A stretch of 64,000 nt of DNA from Candidatus Aalborgicola bjergmarkensis (GCA_016708725.1 JADJFE010000031.1:1-64000), one strand, 5' to 3'. Numbered from the stretch's first letter, positions 33,707 through 42,907 are shown. The notes: generated from the sequence alone by a model not told the origin. Program-made: numbers and translations.

Positions 33707-33935
33707 AGTGACCCATGTTTCTAAGCATGGTTTTTGGCTTCTACTTGCAGACGAGGAACTGCTCGTGCCTTTTGATCAATTCCCATGGTTTCGAAAGGGG
33801 ACGATCGAGCAAATTTCGGAAGTTCAGTGGCCGACCCCTGACCATCTCTATTGGCCGAGGTTGGACGTCGATTTATCAGTGCAGTCCATTCGGAATCCAT
33901 CGTCATTTCCGCTTGTTTCAGGCGAAGCGGGCTAA
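33678..33935 (+). CDS. DUF2442 family protein (cassette gene)
   Basis: 85 residues. VEVTHVSKHGFWLLLADEELLVPFDQFPWFRKGTI and PDHLYWPRLDVDLSVQSIRNP are the DUF2442 pattern. Paired with the DUF4160 gene by overlap. Its stop overlaps the left core of attC site 3. Confidence 0.88.
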   Translation: MPGTTTLAVEVTHVSKHGFWLLLADEELLVPFDQFPWFRKGTIEQISEVQWPTPDHLYWPRLDVDLSVQSIRNPSSFPLVSGEAG

Positions 33936-33990
33936 CAGGTTGCTCGTCGCGGACGCGCAGCAGCTGGGTGCCGCTGAGCGGCGAGTCCAA
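33930..33990 (+). other. attC-like site 3, right half lost
   Basis: GGCTAAC at 33930-33936 and TGCTCGTCGCGGACGCGC start a site like site 2. The palindrome returns as far as GGCGAGTCC and then runs directly into a 5'-truncated brnT, so a deletion has joined the two. Confidence 0.6.
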
Positions 33991-34405
33991 TCGCACAAAA
34001 CACGGCATCGATTTTGTCGAAGCGCAGGGTCTCTGGAGCGACCCGATGTTGCTGGAGATTCCGGCAAAAACGGATGATGAGCCGCGGTATCTGGTGATTG
34101 GGTTAATTGATGGGAAGCATTGGTCGGCCGTCATTACCTACCGAGGGGCAATGTCCGATTGATATCCGTGCGACGCGCACGCGCAGAAGAGGTGGCACTT
34201 TATGAAGCTAAAAGTTCGAGCAACAGTTTGATGAGGGTCGACACCGGCTTCTTTGGACTTGTCAGCGCGGGCTGCAAGAGCAGAAGCGGGTGAATGTCGA
34301 TTTTCCAACGTGGATGATTGACTCGCTAGATCGCGAAGCTAGCAAACTGGGGGTTACAAGGCAGTCTGTCATCAAGGTTTGGCTGGCCGAACGTCTTGAG
34401 TCGAC
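33989..34405 (+). pseudogene. Frameshifted BrnT-like toxin and CopG-like antitoxin remnants
   Basis: NRTKHGIDFVEAQGLW to AVITYRGAMSD (ending at the stop at 34162) is a BrnT body without its first residues. Its end, ISVRRARAEEVALYE, continues in another frame. The antitoxin follows with FEQQFDEG, then PASLDLSARAA and EQKRVNVDFPTWMIDSLDREASKLGVT in alternating frames. At least three frame breaks are seen, so the pair is dead. Confidence 0.8.
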
Positions 34406-34411
34406 GGCTTC

Positions 34412-34474
34412 GTCCAACTTGCCGTTCCAACGGACGCGCGCAGGCACCGCGCACCGCTGAACTCTACGTTGGCG
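34412..34474 (+). other. attC-like recombination site 4
   Basis: GTCCAAC (34412-34418) and GTTGGCG (34468-34474) bracket GGACGCGCGC / GCGCACCGCTGAACTC. The CCGCTGAACTC box and the 63-base length fit short attC sites. The sequence from here to 34765 shows remnants only: a possible membrane-protein end in one frame and a helical fragment (AADLAKRLTQKFGTKQ) in another. I recognise neither. Confidence 0.65.
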
Positions 34475-34765
34475 GCGGTCAACGTAGCGGGTGTTTTTCG
34501 TTGCCTTACCGACCGTCATTGTGGCGCCAACCGGGCAAGTGGCTGGTTTTTCCTAGTCGTCGTGGGCTTGCTCTATTCCGCCTTTGAAATTATCTCTTGG
34601 GGTGACCGTTTGCTATGCATCAGGCGGCATCCCCACTGAAACGGCCAAGAATGAAAACCTCGCCGCCGATCTCGCAAAGCGCTTGACTCAAAAATTTGGC
34701 ACCAAGCAAGTGTTTGCATCGCCGATGTCACGTGCATGGTCTGAGCGCTGCAAACGTGGCGCTGC

Positions 34766-35392
34766 TTACATCCGCGCCAACAAGGTTGCCACCTCTGCCG
34801 ACGACCGCACCCCCAGCTTGGCAAACACCCGTGCGCGGTGCACTTCCACCGTGCGCACGGACACACACAACTCGTCGGCAATCACCTTGTTGAGTTTGCC
34901 AGCCGCTACCAGGTGCATGACGGCTAGTTCTCGCTCGGTCAGGCTATGCAGGCGTGCGCTGGTGTCGCCTTGCGTGCTGCGTTGCTGGTGGTGGGCGGCT
35001 TCCAGTGCCAGTGCGCGCTGCACACGCTGCACCAGGGCGTCGCCGCTGAAGGGTTTTTCGATGAAGTCAAAGGCGCCTTTTTGCAGTGCGTCCACGGCCA
35101 TGGCAATGTCACCGTGGCCAGACAAAAACAGCACCGGCAATGCCACTTTGCGAGCGCGCAGCGCATCGTGCACCTGCAGGCCCGACAGCGGCTCCATGCG
35201 CACATCCAGCACGATGCAGCCGCGCAGGGGCGCCGCGTCCAGGCGCTCCAGCAACTCGGGTCCGCTGGCGTAGGCGTGCACGGGTAGGCCGTGGGATCGC
35301 ATTAAAAATGCCAGTGCGTCGCGCACCGGGGCTTCGTCATCGACCAGGTGCACGGAGGGCTCGGTTTCGGGTGCAGTTTGGGTGGTGCTCAT
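34766..35392 (-). CDS. LuxR-type response regulator (FixJ-like)
   Basis: 208 residues from MSTTQTAP. A receiver domain with the phosphorylated Asp in CIVLDVRMEPLSG near residue 58 and the Lys in FIEKPF, then a LuxR-type DNA-binding domain (LTERELAVMHLVAAGKLNKVIADELCVSVRTVEVH). It is transcribed with the histidine kinase, which ends 7 bases upstream. It probably controls the divergent dctPQM genes, by analogy with other TRAP/DctBD systems. Confidence 0.9.
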   Translation of the reverse strand: MSTTQTAPETEPSVHLVDDEAPVRDALAFLMRSHGLPVHAYASGPELLERLDAAPLRGCIVLDVRMEPLSGLQVHDALRARKVALPVLFLSGHGDIAMAVDALQKGAFDFIEKPFSGDALVQRVQRALALEAAHHQQRSTQGDTSARLHSLTERELAVMHLVAAGKLNKVIADELCVSVRTVEVHRARVFAKLGVRSSAEVATLLARM

Positions 35393-35399
35393 ATGGTGG

Positions 35400-37337
35400 T
35401 CATGGGGCGGGTTGCGGCGGGTCCACGGGCAGGGTAAATGACAGGCGGGCGCCGCCCAGGTCACTGTTTCCGGCCTCCAGTGTGCCGTGGTGCGCCTCGA
35501 TCACGGAGCGGCAAATGGCCAGGCCCATGCCCATGCCGTCGGCTTTGGTGGAGTGAAACGGCGCGGTTAATTCTTCCACGCTGCGCCCGCCCAGGCCGCA
35601 ACCGTTGTCGTCCACCGCTACGCGTACACCCTGCGTCCCGGCTTGGCTGACGGTGATGCGGATGGTGGGCGCGCTGGAGGCGGCCAAGGCGCTGGATGGG
35701 GTGTCACCCAAGGCGTCTGCGGCATTGCGTACCAGGTTGATGAGCACTTGCTCCACCAAAATCGGATCAGCCAGCACATTGGGTAGGGTGTCGGCAAAAT
35801 CGGTGACTACACGGATGTGGCGGCGTGCCAAATCGCGCTGCAGCAAGCCCAGTGCGCGCAAGACAATGCCATTGAGTTGGCACGCCTCACGCTGGGGCGT
35901 GCGGCGCGTCAAAAAGCCGCGTATGCGTTGCACGATGTGACCGGCCTCCGCCACCTGCTCGCCCATGCGCCGCACGGCGTCCAGCACCACGGCATCGGCA
36001 AAGCCACTGCGCTCCAGCGAGCGCAGCACACCGGCGTTGTAACCGGCCACGGCAGCCAAGGGCTGGTTGAGCTGGTGGGCCAGGGCCGAGGCCACTTCGC
36101 CCAGCGTGGTCAGGCGGGCATGGTTGCCCAGGGTTTCGAGCTGGCGGCGTTCGCGTTCTTCCGAGCGTTTGCGCTCGGTGATGTCCACGATCGAGCCCAT
36201 CCAGCCAATGTGCTGCCCGGCGGCGTCGATGAGCGGGGCTTCAAACACCATCACATCCAGGGTGGTGCCATTGCTGTGGCGCCAGCGCGCCTCGTAGCCT
36301 TCGCGCGGGGCTTCGCCAGCCAGGGTGCGCAGGTGGCGTTGCATGTGGTCTTCCAGGGTGTCGGGCAGCCAGTAGGGCATGGGCGGCAACTGGCCCAGCA
36401 GTTGCTCGGGCGGCAGGCCTACCAGGTCGCAAAAGGCCCGGTTGACGTGCACCAGCCGCCCTTCGGTGTCGCGCCCGCGCAAGCCCACGGTGAGGGAATT
36501 TTCGATTGCACGTCGCCATGCGGCTTCGGTGCGCCAGCGGTCTTCGGCGCTGGCCACCTCGCGCATTTGGCGGCGCAGGGCCCAGGACGTGGCCGCGCTG
36601 AGCAGCAAGAAGGCCGCCATCAGCGCCATGGGCAGGGTGCGCCACCAGGGTTTGCGCACCTCGCGCGTGGTCAGTTCCAAAAAGGCGTTGCCCATGCGGG
36701 GCTCCAGGCTCACGCGGTAGCTCTGGCGCCCCCGGCGGGGCAGCGGGTCGCCGGTGGAGGCGATGCGTTGATCGTCTTCGTCCACCAGGCGCACATCGTA
36801 TTTGCGCGATAGCCACCAGGGCACGGTCTGGCGCAGCAGGGCGGTGGGTGCGAAGCGGGCAATCAGGCGCCCGCCGCCCGCCGTGGGCGTGGACAGGTGG
36901 GCAGATACATTGCCATCGTCTACGCCGCTGCCCGGTGCCAGCGTGGGCGGCTGCGGTGATTGAGGTGGCACATGGGCCCGCAAACGGTTGTCGGGGTCGA
37001 TCACGGTGACGCTGATCCACATCCGGCGCAAGCCTTCCACCACCGCCGGTTCGCGCAGCAGGGTTGCGTCGTCTAGCCGTAAGGGCAAGCGCTGGGCCAA
37101 CGCGGTCAGCGCCGCTTCTTCACCGGCCAGCCAGTCGCTGATGCGGTTTTCCAGCGTCAGCACATCGGCAATCAGGGTGCGGCGTTCTTCCTCGTGCTCC
37201 TGCTCGTCGGACCACTGCAACCAAGCGCCCACGGTGGTAGCAAAGGTCAGTGCCAGCACAAACGGCCAGGCCCAGATGCCACGGTGGCGAACGGGCGGGG
37301 TTGCTGGGGCGGGTGATGGCAGGATGGGGTCTGGCAT
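35400..37337 (-). CDS. Membrane sensor histidine kinase (PAS, DctB-like layout)
   Basis: 645 residues. Two membrane helices (about 22-42 and 230-250) frame a periplasmic sensor region of some 190 residues. A PAS/PAC domain follows (about 270-395), then HisKA with the phospho-acceptor in ASALAHQLNQPLAAV and an ATPase domain (LINLVRNAADAL, DDNGCGLG, GMGMGLAICRSV). It likely senses the TRAP substrate, perhaps a dicarboxylate, and phosphorylates the LuxR-type regulator. It is divergent from dctP with 112 bases between. Confidence 0.9.
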   Translation of the reverse strand: MPDPILPSPAPATPPVRHRGIWAWPFVLALTFATTVGAWLQWSDEQEHEEERRTLIADVLTLENRISDWLAGEEAALTALAQRLPLRLDDATLLREPAVVEGLRRMWISVTVIDPDNRLRAHVPPQSPQPPTLAPGSGVDDGNVSAHLSTPTAGGGRLIARFAPTALLRQTVPWWLSRKYDVRLVDEDDQRIASTGDPLPRRGRQSYRVSLEPRMGNAFLELTTREVRKPWWRTLPMALMAAFLLLSAATSWALRRQMREVASAEDRWRTEAAWRRAIENSLTVGLRGRDTEGRLVHVNRAFCDLVGLPPEQLLGQLPPMPYWLPDTLEDHMQRHLRTLAGEAPREGYEARWRHSNGTTLDVMVFEAPLIDAAGQHIGWMGSIVDITERKRSEERERRQLETLGNHARLTTLGEVASALAHQLNQPLAAVAGYNAGVLRSLERSGFADAVVLDAVRRMGEQVAEAGHIVQRIRGFLTRRTPQREACQLNGIVLRALGLLQRDLARRHIRVVTDFADTLPNVLADPILVEQVLINLVRNAADALGDTPSSALAASSAPTIRITVSQAGTQGVRVAVDDNGCGLGGRSVEELTAPFHSTKADGMGMGLAICRSVIEAHHGTLEAGNSDLGGARLSFTLPVDPPQPAP

Positions 37338-37368
37338 GGGGACAGTCTAGGCGCACTGGGCATGTGCC

Positions 37369-37430
37369 GAAATGTGGAAAACCACAACTAGCGCAGCGGG
37401 CACTGCGTTTCCATAATCGGCCCACATTTC
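37369..37430. promoter_or_regulatory. Inverted repeat in the dctP-kinase divergent promoter
   Basis: GAAATGTGG (37369-37377) and CCACATTTC (37422-37430) are perfect inverted arms, with an inner GTGGAAAACCAC dyad at 37374-37385. A regulator dimer site is likely; the LuxR-type regulator is the obvious candidate. Confidence 0.5.
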
Positions 37431-37449
37431 AATCGATAGGAGACACACC

Positions 37450-38467
37450 ATGAACCAGCGCCACTTTTTGCGCAGCCTGCTGGCTGTAGCCGCCACTGCC
37501 GTGTTTGCCGTGCCGGTGTGGGCCCAGGCCCCCATCGTCATCAAATTCAGCCACGTGGTGGCCAATGACACGCCCAAGGGCCACGCGGCGGAGTACTTCA
37601 AGAAGAAGGCCGAGGAGTTGACCAAAGGCCGGGTCAAAGTGGAGGTGTACGCCAACAGCACGCTGTACAAAGACAAGGAAGAAATGGAAGCCCTGCAAAT
37701 TGGCGCCGTGCAGATGCTGGCACCTTCGCTGGCCAAGTTTGGGCCGCTGGGGGTGAAGGAATTCGAGGCGTTCGATTTGCCTTACATATTTGACAACTAT
37801 GACGAGTTGCACAAGGTCACCCAGGGCCCGGTGGGCCGCATGCTGCTGGACAAGCTCGACGCCAAAGGGGTCAAAGGACTGGCCTACTGGGACAACGGCT
37901 TCAAGTCCTTCTCGGCCAACAAGCCGCTCAAAACACCGGCGGACTTCAAGGGTATGAAGATGCGTATTCAGTCCTCCAAGGTGCTGGAGTCACAAATGCG
38001 CGCCCTGGGCAGTTTGCCGCAGGTGCTGGCCTTCTCCGAGGTGTACCAGGCCCTGCAGACCGGTGTGGTGGATGGCACCGAGAACCCCATCTCCAACCTG
38101 TACACCCAGAAGATGCACGAAGTGCAAAAGCACCTGACCCTGTCGGAGCACGGCTACCTGGGGTATGCGGTGATTACCAACAAAAAATTCTGGGATGCGC
38201 TGCCTGCCGACATCCGCAAGCAATTGGACGACGCCATGGACCATGTCCACGCTGTATGCCAACCAGATTGCCAAGATGGAAAACGACAAGGCCCTCGAAG
38301 CCGTAAAAGCCTCTGGCAAAACACAGGTCTACACCCCCACCGCCGCAGAGCGACTGGAGTTGAAGAAGGCAGTGCTGAAAACCCATACCGATATGGAGTC
38401 GCGTATTGGCAAAGACCTGATCCAGAACATCTACAAAGAAACCGGGTTTAACCCCGCCAAGCTGTAA
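37450..38467 (+). pseudogene. dctP: TRAP transporter substrate-binding protein DctP, frameshifted
   Basis: A signal peptide to about residue 26 and a DctP body (IVIKFSHVVANDTPKGHAAEYFKKKAEELT, YWDNGFKSFSANKPLKTP, FSEVYQALQTGVVDGTENP) run in one frame up to 38245. There the frame shifts: YANQIAKMENDKALEAVKASGK through ETGFNPAKL continues in the next frame and ends at 38467, just before dctQ. One extra base near 38247 explains it. Without it the protein would have about 338 residues, the normal length. It is either a recent mutation that disables the transporter or a sequencing error. An AGGAG site precedes the ATG. Confidence 0.88.
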
Positions 38468-38479
38468 GCGAGCAGCAGC

Positions 38480-39163
38480 ATGAAAGTCCTGGATCACCTG
38501 GAGGAGTGGCTGATCTCCTTTCTAATGGCGGCGGCCACCCTGGTCATTTTTGCCTCGGTGGTGCACCGCTACGCGTCGGGCTATTCCATTCCGGTGGTGC
38601 AGGATTGGCTGCTGGGCCTCAACATGGGCTGGGCGCAGGAGCTGTGCATCATCATGTTTGTGTGGATGGCCAAGTTTGGCGCCGCCTACGGCGTGCGCAC
38701 CGGCATCCACGTGGGGGTGGACGTGCTGATCAACCGCCTGTCCGACAGCCACCGCGCCAAGTTTGTGATTCTGGGCCTGCTGGCGGGAGCCTTGTTCACC
38801 GGCATCATCGGTACGCTGGGCCTGCGCTTTGTGTGGGAAAACGGCATGCACTACTTTGTGGCAAATGCCATGGGTGCGGTGCCGGCCGATCTGCCCGAGG
38901 GGCCCACCACACCCGATCTGGAATGGCCCACCTGGATGATCTATTCCGTCATTCCGCTGGGCTCCTACCTGATGTGTTTTCGCTTTGTGCAGGTCACGGT
39001 CAACTTTGTGCGCACCGGTGAATTGCCGCGCCACGACCATGGCCACGTGGATGGGCTGGACGAGGAAGAGGGTGTAGCCGTGGGCCATGAAGACGGCATC
39101 TACCGCATGGACGACAACCTGCACCCTCACGGAAAAACTCAGAAAACGGGAGACCGCAAATGA
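38480..39163 (+). CDS. dctQ: TRAP transporter small permease DctQ
   Basis: 227 residues, four membrane helices. The family pattern is RYASGYSIPVVQDWLLGLNMGWAQELCIIMFVWMAKFGAAYGVRTGIHVGVDV. The C-terminal tail from about 185 is unusually acidic and His-rich (HDHGHVDGLDEEEG). It overlaps dctM by 4 bases. With DctP and DctM it makes a sodium-driven secondary importer for organic acids. Confidence 0.92.
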   Translation: MKVLDHLEEWLISFLMAAATLVIFASVVHRYASGYSIPVVQDWLLGLNMGWAQELCIIMFVWMAKFGAAYGVRTGIHVGVDVLINRLSDSHRAKFVILGLLAGALFTGIIGTLGLRFVWENGMHYFVANAMGAVPADLPEGPTTPDLEWPTWMIYSVIPLGSYLMCFRFVQVTVNFVRTGELPRHDHGHVDGLDEEEGVAVGHEDGIYRMDDNLHPHGKTQKTGDRK

Positions 39164-40449
39164 ACGCCCTGATTATTCTGGGCCTGCTGGTGGTGCTGAT
39201 GCTCACCGGCATGCCCATCTCCATTTCGCTGGGCCTCACAGTGCTGTCGTTCTTGTTCTTCCTGACCGAGGTGCCCATTGAATCGGTCGCGCTCAAACTG
39301 TTTACCGGCATTGAGAAGTTCGAGATCATGGCGATTCCGTTCTTCATTCTGGCGGGCAACTTTTTGACCCACGGCGGGGTGGCGCGGCGCATGATTGCGT
39401 TTGCTACTTCCATGGTGGGGCACTGGCATGGTGGTTTGGGCCTGGGTGGTGTGCTGGCCTGTGCCCTGTTTGCGGCGGTGTCGGGCTCCAGCCCGGCCAC
39501 GGTGGTGGCCATTGGCTCCATTTTGATGCCGGCCATGGTGAAGGCGGGCTTTCCAAAAGGCTTTGGTGCCGGGGTCATTACCACCTCGGGCGCCCTGGGC
39601 ATTTTGATACCACCATCGATCGTGATGGTGATGTATTCGGTCTCCACCAACACCTCGGTGGGGGCGCTGTTTATGGCCGGTGTGGTGCCGGGCATGGTGC
39701 TGGCCTTTTTGCTGGGCCTGACCACCTGGTACCGCGCCAAAAAGAACAACTACCCCTGCCAACCCAAGGCCACATGGGGCGCGCGCTGGGTGTCGTTTCG
39801 CAAAGCCATCTGGGGGCTGATGCTGATTGTGGTGGTGATGGGCGGCATTTACTCCGGCATGTTCACGCCCACCGAGGCAGCGGCCATGAGTGCGGTGTAT
39901 GCCTTTGTGGTGGCGGTGTTTGTGTACAAGGACATGGGCCTTAAAGACGTGCCGCGTGTGTTGCTCTCCAGCGCCAACATGAGCGCCATGCTGCTGTACA
40001 TCATCACCAACGCGGTGCTGTTCTCGTTCTTACTCACGCACGAGAACATTCCCCAGCAGATGGCCGACCAGATGATTGGCACCGGCGTGGGTGTCATCGG
40101 CTTCTTGCTGATCTCCAACGTGCTGCTGCTGGTTGCAGGCAACTTCATGGAGCCCTCCAGCATTGTGCTGATTCTGGCGCCCATTTTGTTCCCCATTGCC
40201 ATGAAGCTGGGCATTGACCCGGTGCACTTTGGCATCATCATGGTGGTGAACATGGAGGTGGGCATGTGCCACCCGCCGGTGGGCTTGAACCTGTACGTGG
40301 CCTCGGGCATTACCAAGATGGGAATCACCGAGTTGACCATTGCCGTATGGCCCTGGTTGCTGACCATGCTGGGCTTTTTGGTGGCCGTGACTTACTGGCC
40401 CACGATGAGTCTGGCACTGCCCCGCGCCTTGGGAATGGTGGCTGGCTAG
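39160..40449 (+). CDS. dctM: TRAP transporter large permease DctM
   Basis: 429 residues, about twelve membrane helices, the usual size. GNFLTHGGVARRMIAFA, AAVSGSSPATVVAIGSILMPAM, TTSGALGILIPPSIVMVMY and GMCHPPVGLNLYV are DctM signatures. It is the ion-coupled transport subunit. An intact dctM next to a frameshifted dctP makes the dctP defect notable. Confidence 0.94.
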   Translation: MNALIILGLLVVLMLTGMPISISLGLTVLSFLFFLTEVPIESVALKLFTGIEKFEIMAIPFFILAGNFLTHGGVARRMIAFATSMVGHWHGGLGLGGVLACALFAAVSGSSPATVVAIGSILMPAMVKAGFPKGFGAGVITTSGALGILIPPSIVMVMYSVSTNTSVGALFMAGVVPGMVLAFLLGLTTWYRAKKNNYPCQPKATWGARWVSFRKAIWGLMLIVVVMGGIYSGMFTPTEAAAMSAVYAFVVAVFVYKDMGLKDVPRVLLSSANMSAMLLYIITNAVLFSFLLTHENIPQQMADQMIGTGVGVIGFLLISNVLLLVAGNFMEPSSIVLILAPILFPIAMKLGIDPVHFGIIMVVNMEVGMCHPPVGLNLYVASGITKMGITELTIAVWPWLLTMLGFLVAVTYWPTMSLALPRALGMVAG

Positions 40450-40503
40450 AAATGCCCGCATCGCCACGCCGCCTGGAGGGAGGCGTGGCGCTATAGTGGC
40501 CGC

Positions 40504-41991
40504 ATGTCCGCAACCCGCCACCACCAGCGCGCAGACCTCGTTCGCATTGCCGTTCAGGCAATGGCGCAGCGGGGTTTGGAGCCCGAATTTTCGCCGCTGG
40601 TCGCCCGCCAGTTGAAGTCCCTCAACGCCGCTGTGCACGCAGTAACGCCCGGGGTGCAAGACCTGCGGCAGTTGTTGTGGTGTTCCATCGACAACGACGA
40701 TTCACGCGACCTGGACCAGCTCACCGCCTGCGAAGTGCTGCACCAGGGTGCGGTGCGCCTGTGGGTCGCCATTGCGGATGTGGACGCACTGGTTGAAAAA
40801 GACTCACCGATCGATGTGCATGAGTACACCAACACCACCTCGGTCTACACCTCGGCTCGCATATTTCCCATGTTGCCCGAGCCCTTGTCCACCGATCTGA
40901 GTTCGCTCAATCCCGGTGTCGACCGGCTGGCCCTGGTGACCGAAATGGTCTTTAATGCCGACGCCACGCTGGCGGGCTCCACCGTATACCGGGCTCTGGT
41001 GCGCAACCAGGTCCAGCTGGCGTATGACGCCGTCAGTGCCTGGCTGGATGGCAAAGCGGCGTTGCCCGCGGCCGCTGTGGCCGTGCCGGGCATGGACGCG
41101 CAGTTGCGCACGCAAGATGCCGTGGCCCAGCAACTGCGGGCGCGGCGGCATGCCGCGGGCGCGCTGGAGTTTGAAACCTTTCAGCCGCGTGCCGTGTTCG
41201 ATGGTGACCAAGTGGTCGACATCCGCCAGCAGGAGCACAACCGGGCGCGCCAGTTGATTGAAGAAGTCATGATCGCCACCAACGGGTGCACGGCGCGGTA
41301 TCTGGCGGCCCAGGGTGGCTTGTCTTTGCGCCGCGTGGTGCGTTCACCAGAGCGCTGGTTGCGCATTGTGGGGGTGGCCAAGGAGTATGGCGAGGTGTTG
41401 CCACCCGAGCCCGACCCCAAGGCGCTGGAGGCTTTTCTGGCCAAACGCCGCAAGGCAGATCCCTTGCGTTTTCCCGATGTGTCGCTGGTGATTGTCAAAC
41501 TCATGGGCCGCGGTGAATACGTGGTGGAAGCCGCGGGCGCCTTGCCCATCGGCCACTTTGGCCTGGCGGTGCAGGACTACACCCACTCCACCGCACCCAA
41601 CCGGCGCTTTCCCGACCTGATTACCTTGCGATTGCTGAAAGCGGCTTTGGCGGGCCAACCTGCGCCCTACTCGGCGGCGGAGCTGGATGCGCTGGCACGC
41701 CATTGCACGCGACAGGAAGACGCCGCGCAAAAGGTGGAGCGGCAGATGCGCAAGTCGGAGGCGGCCTTGCTGCTGGAGTCGCATGTGGGCCAGTACTTTG
41801 ATGCCTTCGTGACGGGCGTTGGCACCGATGGCGTGTGGGTGCGCGTGTTTGCGCCGCCTGCCGAGGGTAAATTGGTGCAGGGCAATGAGAGTTTGCGTGT
41901 GGGCGAGATGGTGCGCGTCAAGTTGGTGGCCACCAGCGTGGAGCATGGTTTTATTGACTTCGCGCTGCAGGCGCGTGCGCGCCACGGTTGA
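40504..41991 (+). CDS. RNB-domain ribonuclease (RNase II family)
   Basis: 495 residues, shorter than RNase II or R. The RNB catalytic aspartates appear in SIDNDDSRDLDQL near residue 63, AIADVDALVEKDSPID follows, and YTHSTAPNRRFPDLITLRLL is the RNB C-terminal motif. A short S1/OB-like tail ends the protein. It degrades RNA 3' to 5'; the specific role is unknown. Confidence 0.9.
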   Translation: MSATRHHQRADLVRIAVQAMAQRGLEPEFSPLVARQLKSLNAAVHAVTPGVQDLRQLLWCSIDNDDSRDLDQLTACEVLHQGAVRLWVAIADVDALVEKDSPIDVHEYTNTTSVYTSARIFPMLPEPLSTDLSSLNPGVDRLALVTEMVFNADATLAGSTVYRALVRNQVQLAYDAVSAWLDGKAALPAAAVAVPGMDAQLRTQDAVAQQLRARRHAAGALEFETFQPRAVFDGDQVVDIRQQEHNRARQLIEEVMIATNGCTARYLAAQGGLSLRRVVRSPERWLRIVGVAKEYGEVLPPEPDPKALEAFLAKRRKADPLRFPDVSLVIVKLMGRGEYVVEAAGALPIGHFGLAVQDYTHSTAPNRRFPDLITLRLLKAALAGQPAPYSAAELDALARHCTRQEDAAQKVERQMRKSEAALLLESHVGQYFDAFVTGVGTDGVWVRVFAPPAEGKLVQGNESLRVGEMVRVKLVATSVEHGFIDFALQARARHG

Positions 41992-42268
41992 GCCGTTTTT
42001 CCGGCTGAAGTGGAGTCATTCACCGTCGTTGCCCTGCTATTTTCAACAAACGCGGTGCAAGGCCTCTGGGTTGGCTCAGAAAGCCAACAAGTTGGCACTG
42101 TAGGTCAGCCGCGAACCGGCATATGCCCCTTACGATACAGGCACTGCATTCGAAAGTGCTTGAACGAAACGGTGAAAGGTTTTACCCTGACCCCGCTCGA
42201 ATTTTCGGGTTCGGTATTTTTACTTCTGCTTGACAGCAACTACTTTAACTAAACAAAGGATTATTCCG

Positions 42269-42709
42269 ATGAAACGCCTTCTCATTGTTGCAGCTGCTGC
42301 TGCCCTGGCTTCCGCAAGTGCTTTCGCTGCCACCCCCGTTGGTCTGTGGAAAACCATTGACGACAACACCGGTAAAGTTCGTTCCCTCGTTCGTATCACC
42401 AACGTGAACGGTGAGTACAAGGGCACAATCGAAAAATTGTTCCGTACACCTGACCAAGACCAGAACCCCAAGTGCGACAAGTGCGAAGGTGATCTGAAGG
42501 GCAAGCCCGTCATCGGCATGACCATTTTGTCCGGCCTGCGCCAAGAGAGCGAAGAAGAGTACGAAAACGGCAAGATCGTTGACCCAGAAAACGGCAAAAC
42601 CTACAGCAGCAAGCTGACCCTCGACGAAAGCGGCAAGAAGCTGGAAATGCGCGGCTTCATCGGCGTGTCCCTGGTTGGCCGTAGCCAAACTTGGGTTCGT
42701 GCAGATTAA
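42269..42709 (+). CDS. DUF2147 periplasmic protein
   Basis: 146 residues with a signal peptide (to about residue 20, AFA-AT). TPVGLWKTIDDNTGKVRSLVRI and KCDKCEGDLKGKPVIGMTILSGL are DUF2147 hallmarks, with a CxxC pair. A TTGACA box lies at 42230-42235 without a well-spaced -10. An AAGGA ribosome site and a strong terminator suggest a monocistronic, well-expressed gene. The function is unknown. Confidence 0.87.
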   Translation: MKRLLIVAAAAALASASAFAATPVGLWKTIDDNTGKVRSLVRITNVNGEYKGTIEKLFRTPDQDQNPKCDKCEGDLKGKPVIGMTILSGLRQESEEEYENGKIVDPENGKTYSSKLTLDESGKKLEMRGFIGVSLVGRSQTWVRAD

Positions 42710-42752
42710 TTCGAATCTGAAGAAAAATAAGGCAATCTAAGTCAAGCACTTA

Positions 42753-42791
42753 CTGTCGCCTGTGGCCCGGGCTGTGGGCGACAGCTTTTTT
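42753..42791 (+). terminator. Rho-independent terminator after DUF2147
   Basis: CTGTCGCC pairs with GGCGACAG and is followed by a T-run. An outer pair GGCAATCTAA / TTAGATTGCC (42731-42799) extends the structure. Confidence 0.85.
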
Positions 42792-42858
42792 AGATTGCCA
42801 ATCAGATAACCGGTTTACCACGCGCTTGGTATCCGGTTGCCTTTTGGTTGCTCCCGGT

Positions 42859-42880
42859 CTCTCTCTCTCTCTCTCTCTTC
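42859..42880. repeat. (TC)n microsatellite
   Basis: About ten TC units just downstream of the ruvA stop at 42908. It is non-coding and prone to slippage. The run reads as GA on the ruvA strand. Confidence 0.8.
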
Positions 42881-42907
42881 CCTCCCCCAGTTTTAGCTTT
42901 CGCTGTG

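Noticed and set aside
34584..34765. Gene beginning MKLSLGVTVCYASGG on the plus strand
   Set aside because: The only protein-like part is a short helical fragment; the frame then runs antisense through the response regulator, so at most it is a truncated remnant.
35817..36812. Open frame of 331 codons on the plus strand
   Set aside because: Antisense to the sensor histidine kinase; composition (His/Gln/Ala-rich) is typical of a shadow frame.
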